DNA of 64,000 nt from Variovorax boronicumulans (lineage in GTDB: Bacteria > Pseudomonadota > Gammaproteobacteria > Burkholderiales > Burkholderiaceae_C): contig NZ_VEDO01000001.1 in assembly GCF_007677875.1 (NCBI RefSeq), positions 310,001 through 374,000 on the forward strand, read 5' to 3'. Below the pieces are notes generated by a model. It did no database searches, had not been told where the DNA came from, and was given only the letters and a program-made list of their open reading frames with translations. Below are positions 26,620-34,311 of the stretch, piece after piece. The position numbers and the translations under genes were made by a program. The stretch's first letter is position 1; each line of letters begins with the position of its first letter.

Positions 26620-27588
26620 TCAAGCCTGCGCCTGCAGGGCCTCGATCCGGTTCCTGCCGTTGTTCTTGGCCGCGTAGAGCTGCCGGTCCACGGCTTCGAT
26701 AAAGTCCGCGGGCTTCAGCGGCCCGCGCGGCGTGACGGTGCCGACGCCGATGCTGACCGTGACGCACTGGCCGTGCGGCGACTGCGCGTGGACGATGGCC
26801 TGCTTGCGGATCAGCCGCTGGCAGCGTTCGGCCACCTTCAGTGCCACCGTGCAGTCGGCCTGCGGCAGCAGGATGACGAACTCCTCGCCGCCGAACCGCG
26901 CGACGAGGTCACGCGGGCTGTCCACCGCCAGGCTCAGCGTGCGGGCGATGTCCACGATGCACCTGTCGCCCTGGATGTGGCCGTACAGGTCGTTGTACTG
27001 CTTGAAGAAATCGATGTCGATCAACAGCACGGACAGCGGCCGGCCCTGGCTGCGCGCGCTGTCCCATTCGCGTTCGAAGCTCGCATCGAACTGGCGCCGG
27101 TTGGCGATGTGGGTCAAACCGTCCTTGAACGACAGCGCTTCGAGCTCGCGCTGCAGCGCCAGCAGCTTTTCCTCGGTCTTCTTGCGCTCGGTGATGTCGA
27201 ACATGAAGCCCACCAGGGCCTCGACCTCGCCACGGTCGTTGCGCACCACGTGGACGACGTCGCGGATCCACACGTAGCCGTTGTCCTTGGTGAGGGCGCG
27301 GTAGTCCGCCTCGTGGTCGACGCCGGACTGCGATTGCGACACGCAGAAGTTCACCACGTCGTCGCGGTCTTGCGGGTGCATGCGCATCGCCCAGTCCTCG
27401 ACGCCGCCCCAGCTGTCCGCGCGCCAGCCGAGCAGCTCTTCGATCTGCGGTCCGATGTAGGTGAAGCGCTTGCTGGCCCAGTCGATCTTCCAGGGGATGG
27501 CCTTGGTCGATTCCAGCAGGGTGCGGTAGACCGCGCTGTCGCTGTTCAAGGCGTTGGGATCGGGCGTGCTCGGGCCTTCTGTGGTCAC
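26620..27588 (-). CDS. PAS-GGDEF diguanylate cyclase
   Basis: A 322-residue signalling enzyme. Residues about 20-140 form a PAS/PAC sensor (YIGPQIEELLGW, then GFMFDITERKKTEEKL), followed by a short coiled linker and a GGDEF domain with FKDGLTHIANRRQFD, LLIDIDFFKQYND and an intact GGEEF. This should make c-di-GMP from GTP. The inhibitory I-site normally reads RxxD just before GGEEF; here it is SPRD, so product inhibition is probably lost. There is no membrane segment, hence a cytosolic sensor. The start is a GTG at 27588. The window's HD-GYP protein at 45812 could be the opposing phosphodiesterase. Confidence 0.88.
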   Translation of the reverse strand: MTTEGPSTPDPNALNSDSAVYRTLLESTKAIPWKIDWASKRFTYIGPQIEELLGWRADSWGGVEDWAMRMHPQDRDDVVNFCVSQSQSGVDHEADYRALTKDNGYVWIRDVVHVVRNDRGEVEALVGFMFDITERKKTEEKLLALQRELEALSFKDGLTHIANRRQFDASFEREWDSARSQGRPLSVLLIDIDFFKQYNDLYGHIQGDRCIVDIARTLSLAVDSPRDLVARFGGEEFVILLPQADCTVALKVAERCQRLIRKQAIVHAQSPHGQCVTVSIGVGTVTPRGPLKPADFIEAVDRQLYAAKNNGRNRIEALQAQA

Positions 27589-27660
27589 TGTGGGTGGCGT
27601 ATTGGTGTGGTGGATGGGAAGCGCGCGGGCAGGCAGTCATGCCAGGCGCCATGGCGAGCC

Positions 27661-28086
27661 TTACCGGACGAAGGGATTGCGGACGGCTGTGGCCTTGTCC
27701 AGCACCAGCCCGTGGTGCATGTCTTCCGAATACAGGGTGACGCAACCGGCGTCCAATGCCGCCGCCGCGATGCACGCATCGTAGAACGCCAGTCCGTACT
27801 GCTGTGCCAGCCGCCGCGCGTTGTCGTGGATGGTCTGGGTCAGCGGGACCACGGTGCACAGGCTGCGCACCATGGCGAGGAAGTCCTGGATTTCTTCCCA
27901 GGGCATGCCGAGCTTGCGCCGGCAGACCAGGGTCACTTCGTTCAAGACCTGCACGCTGATGACGGGCCGCTGCCGCAGCAACGCCTCGGCAGCGTCGGCC
28001 TTGGCATCGTCGGCCGACAGCAGGTACAGCACCACGTTGCTGTCGAGGAAAGCGCCAGCTGCTGGCTCAGTCGCTGGCGCGGGCAT
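27661..28086 (-). CDS. PIN-domain toxin (VapC-like)
   Basis: A 141-residue PIN nuclease. The acidic active site is visible in order: FLDSNVVLYL, VLNEVTLVCRRK, YDACIAAAAL and SEDMHH. VapC toxins cleave tRNA or rRNA and are held inactive by a cognate antitoxin. Its ATG at 28086 lies 20 bp inside the preceding AbrB-type antitoxin gene in another frame, giving tight translational coupling. The cleavage target is unknown. Confidence 0.85.
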   Translation of the reverse strand: MPAPATEPAAGAFLDSNVVLYLLSADDAKADAAEALLRQRPVISVQVLNEVTLVCRRKLGMPWEEIQDFLAMVRSLCTVVPLTQTIHDNARRLAQQYGLAFYDACIAAAALDAGCVTLYSEDMHHGLVLDKATAVRNPFVR

Positions 28087-28306
28087 TGGCCTCGTCCCGC
28101 GAGAACTTGAAATCGGCCGGCAAGCGCCCACGATAGCCGCGCAAGCGCGCCAGCAATTCCTGCTGGCCGGGCTTGCGCCGCAACGCGAAGCGCCGGGCAT
28201 CGTCGACGACGATCTCGATGTCGTCGCCCTCGCGCAGGGCCAGGGCTTCGACGACGGCGGCGGGCAGGCGCACCGCCAGGCTGTTGCCCCAGCGGGCGAC
28301 TTGCAT
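28067..28306 (-). CDS. AbrB/MazE-type antitoxin partner of the PIN toxin
   Basis: A 79-residue protein beginning MQVARWGNSLAVRLPAAVVE, the swapped-hairpin AbrB/SpoVT DNA-binding domain. EGDDIEIVVDD follows, and a C-terminal tail (RLPADFKFSRDEANAR) would wrap the toxin. CAGGAG precedes the ATG at 28306. It overlaps the toxin gene by 20 bp. A perfect inverted repeat (28321-28349) sits just upstream, where autorepression by the antitoxin-toxin complex is expected. Confidence 0.85.
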   Translation of the reverse strand: MQVARWGNSLAVRLPAAVVEALALREGDDIEIVVDDARRFALRRKPGQQELLARLRGYRGRLPADFKFSRDEANARASD

Positions 28307-28320
28307 GAGAGCACTCCTGT

Positions 28321-28349
28321 TGGATATACAGAAGAGTAATGTATATCCA
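28321..28349 (-). promoter_or_regulatory. Inverted-repeat operator of the VapBC-like pair
   Basis: TGGATATAC at 28321-28329 and GTATATCCA at 28341-28349 are perfect 9-bp arms with an 11-bp spacer, ending 14 bp before the antitoxin start. The sequence is AT-rich against a GC-rich background and probably overlaps the promoter. Confidence 0.65.
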
Positions 28350-28384
28350 GACGCACCCGCCGGCAAGACGCGCAGCGCGCCGGC

Positions 28385-29527
28385 TTAGAGCTTGCGCGAG
28401 ATCAAATCCCGCTGCACCTCGCTGGTCCCCCCATAGATGCGGTTCACGCGCATATCGACGAAGGCGCGCGCCACCGGGTACTCCAGCATGTAGCCGTAGC
28501 CGCCGTGCAGCTGCACCATGGTGTCGAGCGCGCTGCCCAGTGTCTCTGTGGAGAACAGCTTGGCGATGGCGGCTTCCTCCAGCGTGAGCTTGCGGCGCAT
28601 GTGCTCGCCCAGGTAGTGGTCGACCATGGTGCGCACGGCAATCGACTGGGCCTTGATGTCCGCGAGCTTGAAGCGCGTGTTCTGGAAATCCCAGACGCTG
28701 TGGCCGAAAGCCTGGCGGTCCTTGACGTAGGCCAGGGTGTGGGCCAGGCAGGCCTCCAGCGCGCGCGCGGCGCCCAGCGCGATCAGGAAGCGCTCCTGCG
28801 GCAGCTCGTGCATGAGCGCGTACATGCCCTTGCCTTCCTCGCCGAGCAGGTTGCTGGCGGGCACGCGCACGTCGTCGAAGAACAGCTCGGCCGTGTCCGC
28901 CGCATGCTGGCCCACCTTGTCGAGCTTGCGGCCGCGGCGGAACCCGGGCCGGTCGGTCTCCACGAGGATCAGGCTCATGGCCTTGGAGCCGGTGGCCTGC
29001 GGATCGGTCTTGGCCACGACCACCACGAGGTCGGACAGCAGGCCGTTGCTGATGAAGGTCTTGGCGCCGTTGATGACGTACTCGTCGCCCTCGCGCCGCG
29101 CTGTGGTGCGGATGCCTTTCAAGTCGCTGCCAGTGCCGGGCTCGGTCATTGCGATCGCGGTGATGACCTCGCCGGCCGCGCAGCGCGGCAGCCACTTGTC
29201 CTTCTGCGCCGGCGTGCCCAGGCGGTGCAGGTAGGGAACGATGATGTCGGAGTGCAGGCCGAAGTTGATGCCCGTCAAGCCACGCGCGGCCATCTCCTCG
29301 GCCAGGATGGCCGCGTGGCCGAAGTCGCCGCCGCCACCGCCGTACTCGGTCGGCAGCATGGTGCAGAGCAGACCCTCGCGGCCGGCCTTGGTCCAGACGC
29401 CGCGGTCGATGGCACCGGCGGCGTTCCAGGCGGCCATGTGGGGCACGCATTCGCGGTCCAGGAAGCGCTGGACCGTGGTGCGGAACTGTTCGTGGTCTTC
29501 GCGGTAGACCGTGCGTTGGATGTCCAT
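28385..29527 (-). CDS. Acyl-CoA dehydrogenase
   Basis: A 380-residue FAD-dependent dehydrogenase that forms the alpha,beta double bond of an acyl-CoA and passes electrons to ETF. AIAMTEPGTGSDLKGIRTTA near residue 125 and NGAKTFISNGLLSD near 158 bind FAD and substrate. The C-terminal LHGGYGYMLEYPVAR and RIYGGTSEVQRDLISRKL are family signatures; in this class the base glutamate usually lies near the latter segment. It lies 7 bp downstream of an alcohol dehydrogenase gene, third in the operon from 31815. The enclosing unit suggests an alcohol-aldehyde-acid route into beta-oxidation. Confidence 0.92.
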   Translation of the reverse strand: MDIQRTVYREDHEQFRTTVQRFLDRECVPHMAAWNAAGAIDRGVWTKAGREGLLCTMLPTEYGGGGGDFGHAAILAEEMAARGLTGINFGLHSDIIVPYLHRLGTPAQKDKWLPRCAAGEVITAIAMTEPGTGSDLKGIRTTARREGDEYVINGAKTFISNGLLSDLVVVVAKTDPQATGSKAMSLILVETDRPGFRRGRKLDKVGQHAADTAELFFDDVRVPASNLLGEEGKGMYALMHELPQERFLIALGAARALEACLAHTLAYVKDRQAFGHSVWDFQNTRFKLADIKAQSIAVRTMVDHYLGEHMRRKLTLEEAAIAKLFSTETLGSALDTMVQLHGGYGYMLEYPVARAFVDMRVNRIYGGTSEVQRDLISRKL

Positions 29528-29534
29528 GGGTGTC

Positions 29535-30593
29535 TCAGTTCGGTTTCAACATCACGCGGCCGACGACCTTGCCGGCCTCCAGATCCTGCAAGGCCGCCTC
29601 CGCCTGGTCGAGCGGCCGCGCGTCGATGGGCAGCGGCACCAGCTTGCCGGCCTTGGCCAGCTCGATGAGGGAGCGCAGCTGGCCCAGGTTGCCCACGTAG
29701 GAGCCCTCGTAGCTCACGGCGCGCATGGGCATGGAGGGCGTGGAGATCTCCACCTTGCCGCCGAACAGGCCGACCTGCACGAACTGGCCGCCCTTGGTCA
29801 GCATGGCGATGCCGGTGCCGACGGTCTGCTCGGTGCCCACGCAGTCCAGCGCGGCCCAGACGGCGCCGCCGGCGGCCGCCTTCGCCTGTTCGGCCGCATC
29901 GGGCGCGGCACTGTCGATGGCGTGCGCGGCGCCGGCCTTCAGCGCCGCGGCGCGCTTGGCGGCATCGGGCTCGATGACGATGGCGCCCGGGTTGCCCAGG
30001 GCCTTGAGCAGGCCCACGGCCATCAGGCCCAGGCCGCCGGCGCCGAACACCACCACATGCTCGTCCTTGAGCACGGCCGGATCGATCTTGCCGATGGCGC
30101 TGTACATGGTCAGGCCCGAGCAGGCACAGGGCGCGGCCTGTTCTGGCGCCATGTCGCCGATGTCGACCAGGTAGCGCGCGTGCGGCACGAGGATGTGGTC
30201 GGCGTAGCCGCCCGGCGCGAACACGCCCAGCGAGCGGCCCTTCAGGCACAGGTTCTCCTGCCCGCGCGCGCAGACCTTGCACTGCCCGCAACCCAGCCAG
30301 GGATAGACCACGACGCGCTGGCCGATCTTGGCATCCTGCGCATCGGGGCCGGCCGCGACGATCTCGCCGGCCGTCTCGTGGCCCATGGTCAGCGGCAGCA
30401 CGGCGCCACGGTCGCCCATGTTCAGGCGCTTGCCGTTGCCCATGTCGTAGAAGCCGTGGCGGATGTGGATGTCGCTGTGGCACACACCCGCGGCCAGCAC
30501 GCGCACCAGCACCTGGCTGCCCGTGGGTGTGGGCGTGGGCTGCTCGTTGCGTGCGAGCGGGGCGCCGAACGCAGTCAGGTCGTAGCTGATCAT
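29535..30593 (-). CDS. Zinc-dependent alcohol dehydrogenase (MDR family)
   Basis: A 352-residue medium-chain dehydrogenase. GVCHSDIHIRHG contains a catalytic-zinc cysteine, LTMGHETAGE the second ligand, and GCGQCKVCARGQENLC the four structural-zinc cysteines. VVFGAGGLGLMAVGLL is the NAD(P)-binding loop. The start at 30593 gives MISYDLTAFGAPLARNE; it is only 1 bp from the stop of the receptor gene upstream. It probably oxidises an alcohol or reduces an aldehyde in the pathway fed by that receptor. The cofactor is likely NAD, as the acidic EPDA after the second strand suggests. Confidence 0.9.
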   Translation of the reverse strand: MISYDLTAFGAPLARNEQPTPTPTGSQVLVRVLAAGVCHSDIHIRHGFYDMGNGKRLNMGDRGAVLPLTMGHETAGEIVAAGPDAQDAKIGQRVVVYPWLGCGQCKVCARGQENLCLKGRSLGVFAPGGYADHILVPHARYLVDIGDMAPEQAAPCACSGLTMYSAIGKIDPAVLKDEHVVVFGAGGLGLMAVGLLKALGNPGAIVIEPDAAKRAAALKAGAAHAIDSAAPDAAEQAKAAAGGAVWAALDCVGTEQTVGTGIAMLTKGGQFVQVGLFGGKVEISTPSMPMRAVSYEGSYVGNLGQLRSLIELAKAGKLVPLPIDARPLDQAEAALQDLEAGKVVGRVMLKPN

Positions 30594-30594
30594 C

Positions 30595-31815
30595 TCAAGT
30601 TCCTTTCGCCAGACGGCATTCGCTTTGGGACAGGGGCCGGAACGCGGTGGCACCCGGCGTGGTGCCGACCACCTTGTAGAGGTCCCAGTCGCCCTTGGAC
30701 TCGGCCGGCGTCTTGACCTGGTACAGGTGCATGTCGCGCACGACACGGCCGTCCACGCGCAGTTGCCCGTTCACGGTCATGAAGTCGTTGATGGGCGTGG
30801 CGCGCATCTGCGCCATGACCTTGTCTGAATCGCGTGTGCCCACCGCCTTCACGGCGTTCAGGTAGTGCGTCACGGCGCCGTAGGTGCCGGCCTGGGTCAT
30901 GGTGGGCATCACGCCGTTGCGCTTGAAAAAGCGCTGCGACCAGGCGCGCGTCTTGTCGTCCTGGTCCCAGTAGAAGGCCTCGGTCAGCAGCAGGCCCTGG
31001 GCCTGGCGCAGGCCGATGGCCTTCACGTCGGTCAGGAAGGCCAGCAGTGCGGCGATCTTCTGGCCGCCCTGCACGATGCCGAACTGGCTCGCGGCCTTGA
31101 TCGAATTGATGGTGTCGCCACCGCCGTTGGCCAGGCCGATGATCTTGGCCTTGGAGCTCTGCGCCTGCAGCAGAAAGGAGGCGAAGTCGGATGCGCCCAG
31201 CGGGTGCTTGGCGCTGCCCAGCACCTTGCCGCCCATCTCGTTGATCACGTCGGTGGTGTCCTTCTCCATGGCCTGGCCGAAGGCATAGTCGGCCGACAGG
31301 AAGAACCAGCTGTCGCCCCCGGCCTTCACGGCCGCCGCGCCCGTGCTGCGCGCCAGCGCATAGGTGTCGTAGGTCCAGTGCACGGTGTAGGGCGTGCAGC
31401 TCTTGCCGGTCAGCTCCGAGGTGGCGGCGCTGGTCACGATGACGATCTTTTTCTTCTCCTCGCCGAGCTTGCTGACGGCCAGCGCCAGGCCCGAGGAGGG
31501 CAGGTCGGTGACCATGTCCACGCCCTGGGTGTCGAACCATTCGCGCGCCTTGGAAGCCGCCACGTCGGCCTTGTTCTGCGTGTCGGCGAAGACCATTTCG
31601 ATCGGCGCACCCAGCACGTTGCCGCCGAAGTCCTCGATGGCCATGCGGGTGGCATCGACCAGCCCCTTGCCGCCGATGGAAGCGTAGATGGAGGTCAGGT
31701 CGGTCAGCACGCCGATCTTGACGGGCTGCGGCTTGGCCTGGGCGGCGGCGCCGCCGGCCCACAAGGCCATGGCGCCGCACAGCGCCACGGTCAGCATGGT
31801 GTTGCTGTTCTGCAT
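30595..31815 (-). CDS. LivJ-type ABC substrate-binding protein, divergent subgroup
   Basis: A 406-residue periplasmic receptor with leader MLTVALCGAMALWAGGAAAQ. Unlike the other receptors here it opens VKIGVLTDLTSIYASIGGKG and lacks the RYMNAKKVPQLF segment, so it belongs to another subgroup; AIEDFGGNVLGAPIEMVFAD and SWFFLSADYAFGQAMEKD are typical of the aromatic or amide-type receptors. Start at 31815. It heads an operon with alcohol dehydrogenase and acyl-CoA dehydrogenase genes, with gaps of 1 and 7 bp, and is driven by the dyad promoter at 31847-31890. No translocator gene lies beside it. Confidence 0.9.
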   Translation of the reverse strand: MQNSNTMLTVALCGAMALWAGGAAAQAKPQPVKIGVLTDLTSIYASIGGKGLVDATRMAIEDFGGNVLGAPIEMVFADTQNKADVAASKAREWFDTQGVDMVTDLPSSGLALAVSKLGEEKKKIVIVTSAATSELTGKSCTPYTVHWTYDTYALARSTGAAAVKAGGDSWFFLSADYAFGQAMEKDTTDVINEMGGKVLGSAKHPLGASDFASFLLQAQSSKAKIIGLANGGGDTINSIKAASQFGIVQGGQKIAALLAFLTDVKAIGLRQAQGLLLTEAFYWDQDDKTRAWSQRFFKRNGVMPTMTQAGTYGAVTHYLNAVKAVGTRDSDKVMAQMRATPINDFMTVNGQLRVDGRVVRDMHLYQVKTPAESKGDWDLYKVVGTTPGATAFRPLSQSECRLAKGT

Positions 31816-31846
31816 TCTTGTCTCCCCGATGTTGGTGGAAGGCCGC

Positions 31847-31890
31847 ATCGTGCCCCGGCGCAGCGGGCCGGGCATCGTCCGATCCGACGA
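31847..31890 (-). promoter_or_regulatory. Regulon dyad site 6 with -10, upstream of the receptor-ADH operon
   Basis: TCGTCCGATCCGACGA at 31875-31890 has perfect 5-bp arms. On the minus strand a CACGAT hexamer occurs at 31852-31847, again exactly 22 bp away. It points toward the operon starting at 31815. Confidence 0.52.
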
Positions 31891-31952
31891 GCGCGGTACC
31901 TGCGCGACACCGGGTTTCCCCTGATCGGCCCTGGTCGTTCCGGCCAGTGGCT

Positions 31953-31999
31953 TTGGTCGAATCGGCCATCGCCGCTGCGTTTCGGCAGCGCCATAGTGC
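31953..31999 (+). promoter_or_regulatory. Variant regulon-type site and -10, upstream of receptor gene at 32042
   Basis: TTGGTCGAATCGGCCAT at 31953-31969 aligns with TTGGACGAATCCGCCAT at 34875-34891 and partly with dyad site 2. A TAGTGC hexamer follows at 31994-31999 after 24 bp. A related GGTCGTTCCGGCCA lies 22 bp upstream at 31933-31946, so two sites sit on the same helix face. Confidence 0.4.
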
Positions 32000-32041
32000 G
32001 GGCCACCGCCGGCGCAGACCGGCCTACCCGGAGACACGCCC

Positions 32042-33247
32042 ATGGCCTTCACCCGCCGCACCGCCCTGCTGGTCGCCGCCAGCGCCCCCTGGCTTCCGCT
32101 ACCCGCCTTCGCCAAGAAGTACGACACGGGCGCCAGCGACACCGAGATCCGCATCGGCAACACCGTGCCCTACAGCGGGCCGGCGTCGGCCTTTGGCGTG
32201 TTCGGCAAGACCGCGAACGCCTACTTCCGCAAGGTCAACGAGGAGCAGGGCGGGGTCAACGGCCGCAAGCTCAACTTCCTGAGCCTGGACGACGCCTACT
32301 CGCCGCCCAAGACCGTGGAGGCCACGCGCAAGCTCGTGGAGTCCGAGGGCGTGCTGCTGATGTTCAACCAGCTCGGCACGGCGCCCAACGCGGCGATTCA
32401 AAAGTACCTGAACGCCAAGAAGGTGCCGCACCTGTTCCTGTCCACCGGGGCCAGCCGCTTCATCGACCCCAAGGGCGCGCCCTGGAGCATGGCCTTCCTG
32501 GCCGGTTACGAGATCGAGGGCGCGGTCTATGCCGCCCACATCGTCAAGACCAACCCGAACGCAAAGATCGCCGTGCTGTCGCAGGCCGACGACTACGGCC
32601 GCGACTTCCTGCGCGGCTTCAAGGCCGGTCTCGGCAACAAGGTGGGGAACATCGTGGCCGAGGCCACCTACGAGCCGACCGACCCCACGGTGGATTCGCA
32701 GATCGTGGGTTTCAAGGCCTCGGGCGCCGACGTGTTCATGAACATCAGCCTGCCCAAGCAGGCGCTGCAGGCGATCCGCAAGTCGGCCGAGTTGGGCTGG
32801 AAGCCGGCCTACTACCTGATCGGCTCGGCCTCGGGCGTCAACACCACCATGGTGCCGGCCGGCCGCGAACGCGCCACGGGCATCTACTCGGCCACCTACT
32901 GGAAGGACCCGAGCGACCCGGGCTGGAAGGACGACCCCGGCGTGAAGGAGTACCACGCCTTCATGAAGCAGTACTACCCGGAGGGCGACCCGACGGACCG
33001 CGTCTGCTACAACGGCTACAGCGCCTCGCAGCTCATGGTGCACGTGCTCAAGCAGTGCGGCGACGAGCTCACGCGCGAGAACGTCATGAAGCAGGCCACC
33101 AGCCTCAAGAACGTGGAGCTGCCGCTGCTGATCCCGGGCATCCGCGTGAACACCAGCGCCGACGACTACCGCGTGATCCGCGCCATGCAGCTCACACGCT
33201 TCGACGGCGACAAGTTCGTCAACGTGGGCGACGTGATCGGCTTCTGA
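32042..33247 (+). CDS. LivJ-type ABC transporter substrate-binding protein
   Basis: A 401-residue periplasmic receptor. The leader FTRRTALLVAASAPWLPLPAFA precedes KYDTGASDTEIRIGNTVPYSG, the VNEEQGGVNGRKLNF variant and KYLNAKKVPHLFLS. GGAGAC upstream of the ATG at 32042 supports the start. Its stop overlaps the start of the isomerase gene downstream by one base (TGATG), so the two are translationally coupled. This receptor-isomerase pairing suggests the imported compound is a precursor of the isomerase substrate. Confidence 0.9.
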   Translation: MAFTRRTALLVAASAPWLPLPAFAKKYDTGASDTEIRIGNTVPYSGPASAFGVFGKTANAYFRKVNEEQGGVNGRKLNFLSLDDAYSPPKTVEATRKLVESEGVLLMFNQLGTAPNAAIQKYLNAKKVPHLFLSTGASRFIDPKGAPWSMAFLAGYEIEGAVYAAHIVKTNPNAKIAVLSQADDYGRDFLRGFKAGLGNKVGNIVAEATYEPTDPTVDSQIVGFKASGADVFMNISLPKQALQAIRKSAELGWKPAYYLIGSASGVNTTMVPAGRERATGIYSATYWKDPSDPGWKDDPGVKEYHAFMKQYYPEGDPTDRVCYNGYSASQLMVHVLKQCGDELTRENVMKQATSLKNVELPLLIPGIRVNTSADDYRVIRAMQLTRFDGDKFVNVGDVIGF

Positions 33248-33870
33248 TGGGTGATCCGAAACCGCCCATCGACTTCTGGTTCGACTTCCTCTCGCCCTAC
33301 GGCTACTTCGCGTCCACGCGCATCGATGCGCTCGCGGCCCAGCACGGCCGCAGCGTGCGCTGGCGCGCGTTCTACATGCGAGGGATCATGCAGGACAAGC
33401 TGGGCCAGACCCGGCCGTTCCTGGAGGTGCCGCTCAAGGGCGACTACTACAAGCGCGACGTGCCGCGCATGGCGCGCTGGTTCGGCCTGCCGTTCAAGTC
33501 CGGTGGGCTCGGCAACTTCATCAGCGCCAACGCCTGCCGCGCGTTCTGGGCCATCGATGACCTCGACCCGCTGCTGGCCAAGCGCTTTGCGCGCGAGATC
33601 TTCGAATGGCACCACGTGCGCGCCACGCCGCCCAACACCCCCGAGCAGGTCGCGCAGGCCGCCGCCAACGTGGGCCTGGACGCTGGGCGGCTGGACATCG
33701 CCGCCGCCGTGCAGCAGCCCACCGCGAAGGACAGGCTGCGGCGCGAGACCGAGGCGGCGGTCGAGGCCGGCGTGTGGGGCACCCCGACCTTCGTGGTCGA
33801 CGGCGAGATGTTCTGGGGCGCCGACCGGCTGCACCTGGTCGACGACTGGCTGCGACGCGGCGGCTGGTGA
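33247..33870 (+). CDS. DsbA-family 2-hydroxychromene-2-carboxylate isomerase-like protein
   Basis: A 207-residue kappa-GST-like protein, second of its kind in the window. It starts PPIDFWFDFLSPYGYFAST, where SPY replaces the redox CxxC, and ends GVWGTPTFVVDGEMFWGADRL, the conserved cis-proline and product-binding motif. The start codon overlaps the receptor stop by one base. Its stop codon lies in the loop of a perfect hairpin (33850-33886). In naphthalene-type pathways such enzymes isomerise a ring-cleavage product; the local substrate is unknown. Confidence 0.88.
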   Translation: MGDPKPPIDFWFDFLSPYGYFASTRIDALAAQHGRSVRWRAFYMRGIMQDKLGQTRPFLEVPLKGDYYKRDVPRMARWFGLPFKSGGLGNFISANACRAFWAIDDLDPLLAKRFAREIFEWHHVRATPPNTPEQVAQAAANVGLDAGRLDIAAAVQQPTAKDRLRRETEAAVEAGVWGTPTFVVDGEMFWGADRLHLVDDWLRRGGW

Positions 33871-33886
33871 AGCCGCCGCGTCGCAG
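33850..33886. terminator. Perfect 16-bp stem-loop enclosing a stop codon, between convergent genes
   Basis: CTGCGACGCGGCGGCT at 33850-33865 pairs without mismatch with 33871-33886 around the 5-nt loop GGTGA. The isomerase gene ends in the loop (TGA 33868-33870), and the Hsp20 gene ends at 33890 on the other strand. No T-run follows on either strand, so it may act as a bidirectional mRNA 3'-end structure more than a strict intrinsic terminator. Confidence 0.65.
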
Positions 33887-33889
33887 GGC

Positions 33890-34285
33890 TCACTGCACCT
33901 GCACCTCGATGCGGCGCGGTTGTGCGTGCGCCGCCTTGGGAATGCGCAGCTTCAGCACGCCATGGGCCAGCTCGGCCGACACCTTCTCCGAGTCCAACTC
34001 CTTGCTGAGCGTGAACGCGCGGCGAAAGCGCGCCAGGCCCACTTCGGTGTGGCTGGAGACCAGGTCCTGCGGAACGTCCAGGCTGGCTTCGGCCTCGATG
34101 GTCAGCGTGTCGGCCTCGACCTGCAGCTGCAGCTTGTCCCGGGTGACGCCGGGCAGGTCGGCATACAGCGTGATGCCGTTCGCGTCCTCGATCACGTCCA
34201 CCGGGGGCGTGAGTGCGTCCGCGGCGTAGCGCGCACCGGCGTCGCGGGCCGCGCCGGCCTTCTGTACCTCGTGTTGCTTGTCCAT
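33890..34285 (-). CDS. Small heat shock protein (Hsp20/alpha-crystallin), second of a pair
   Basis: A 131-residue chaperone. After a variable N-terminal arm come PPVDVIEDANGITLYADLPG and the alpha-crystallin core. Near the end AHGVLKLRIPKA is the family A-x-x-x-G-V-L signature and QPRRIEVQVQ stands where the I-x-I tail docks. These proteins hold unfolding proteins for later refolding. ATG at 34285. It lies 26 bp downstream of the other hsp20 gene and should be in the same operon; the strong GGAGG site belongs to the first gene. Confidence 0.92.
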   Translation of the reverse strand: MDKQHEVQKAGAARDAGARYAADALTPPVDVIEDANGITLYADLPGVTRDKLQLQVEADTLTIEAEASLDVPQDLVSSHTEVGLARFRRAFTLSKELDSEKVSAELAHGVLKLRIPKAAHAQPRRIEVQVQ

Positions 34286-34311
34286 GGTGTTGCTCCTTGC
34301 AGGCTGCGGGT

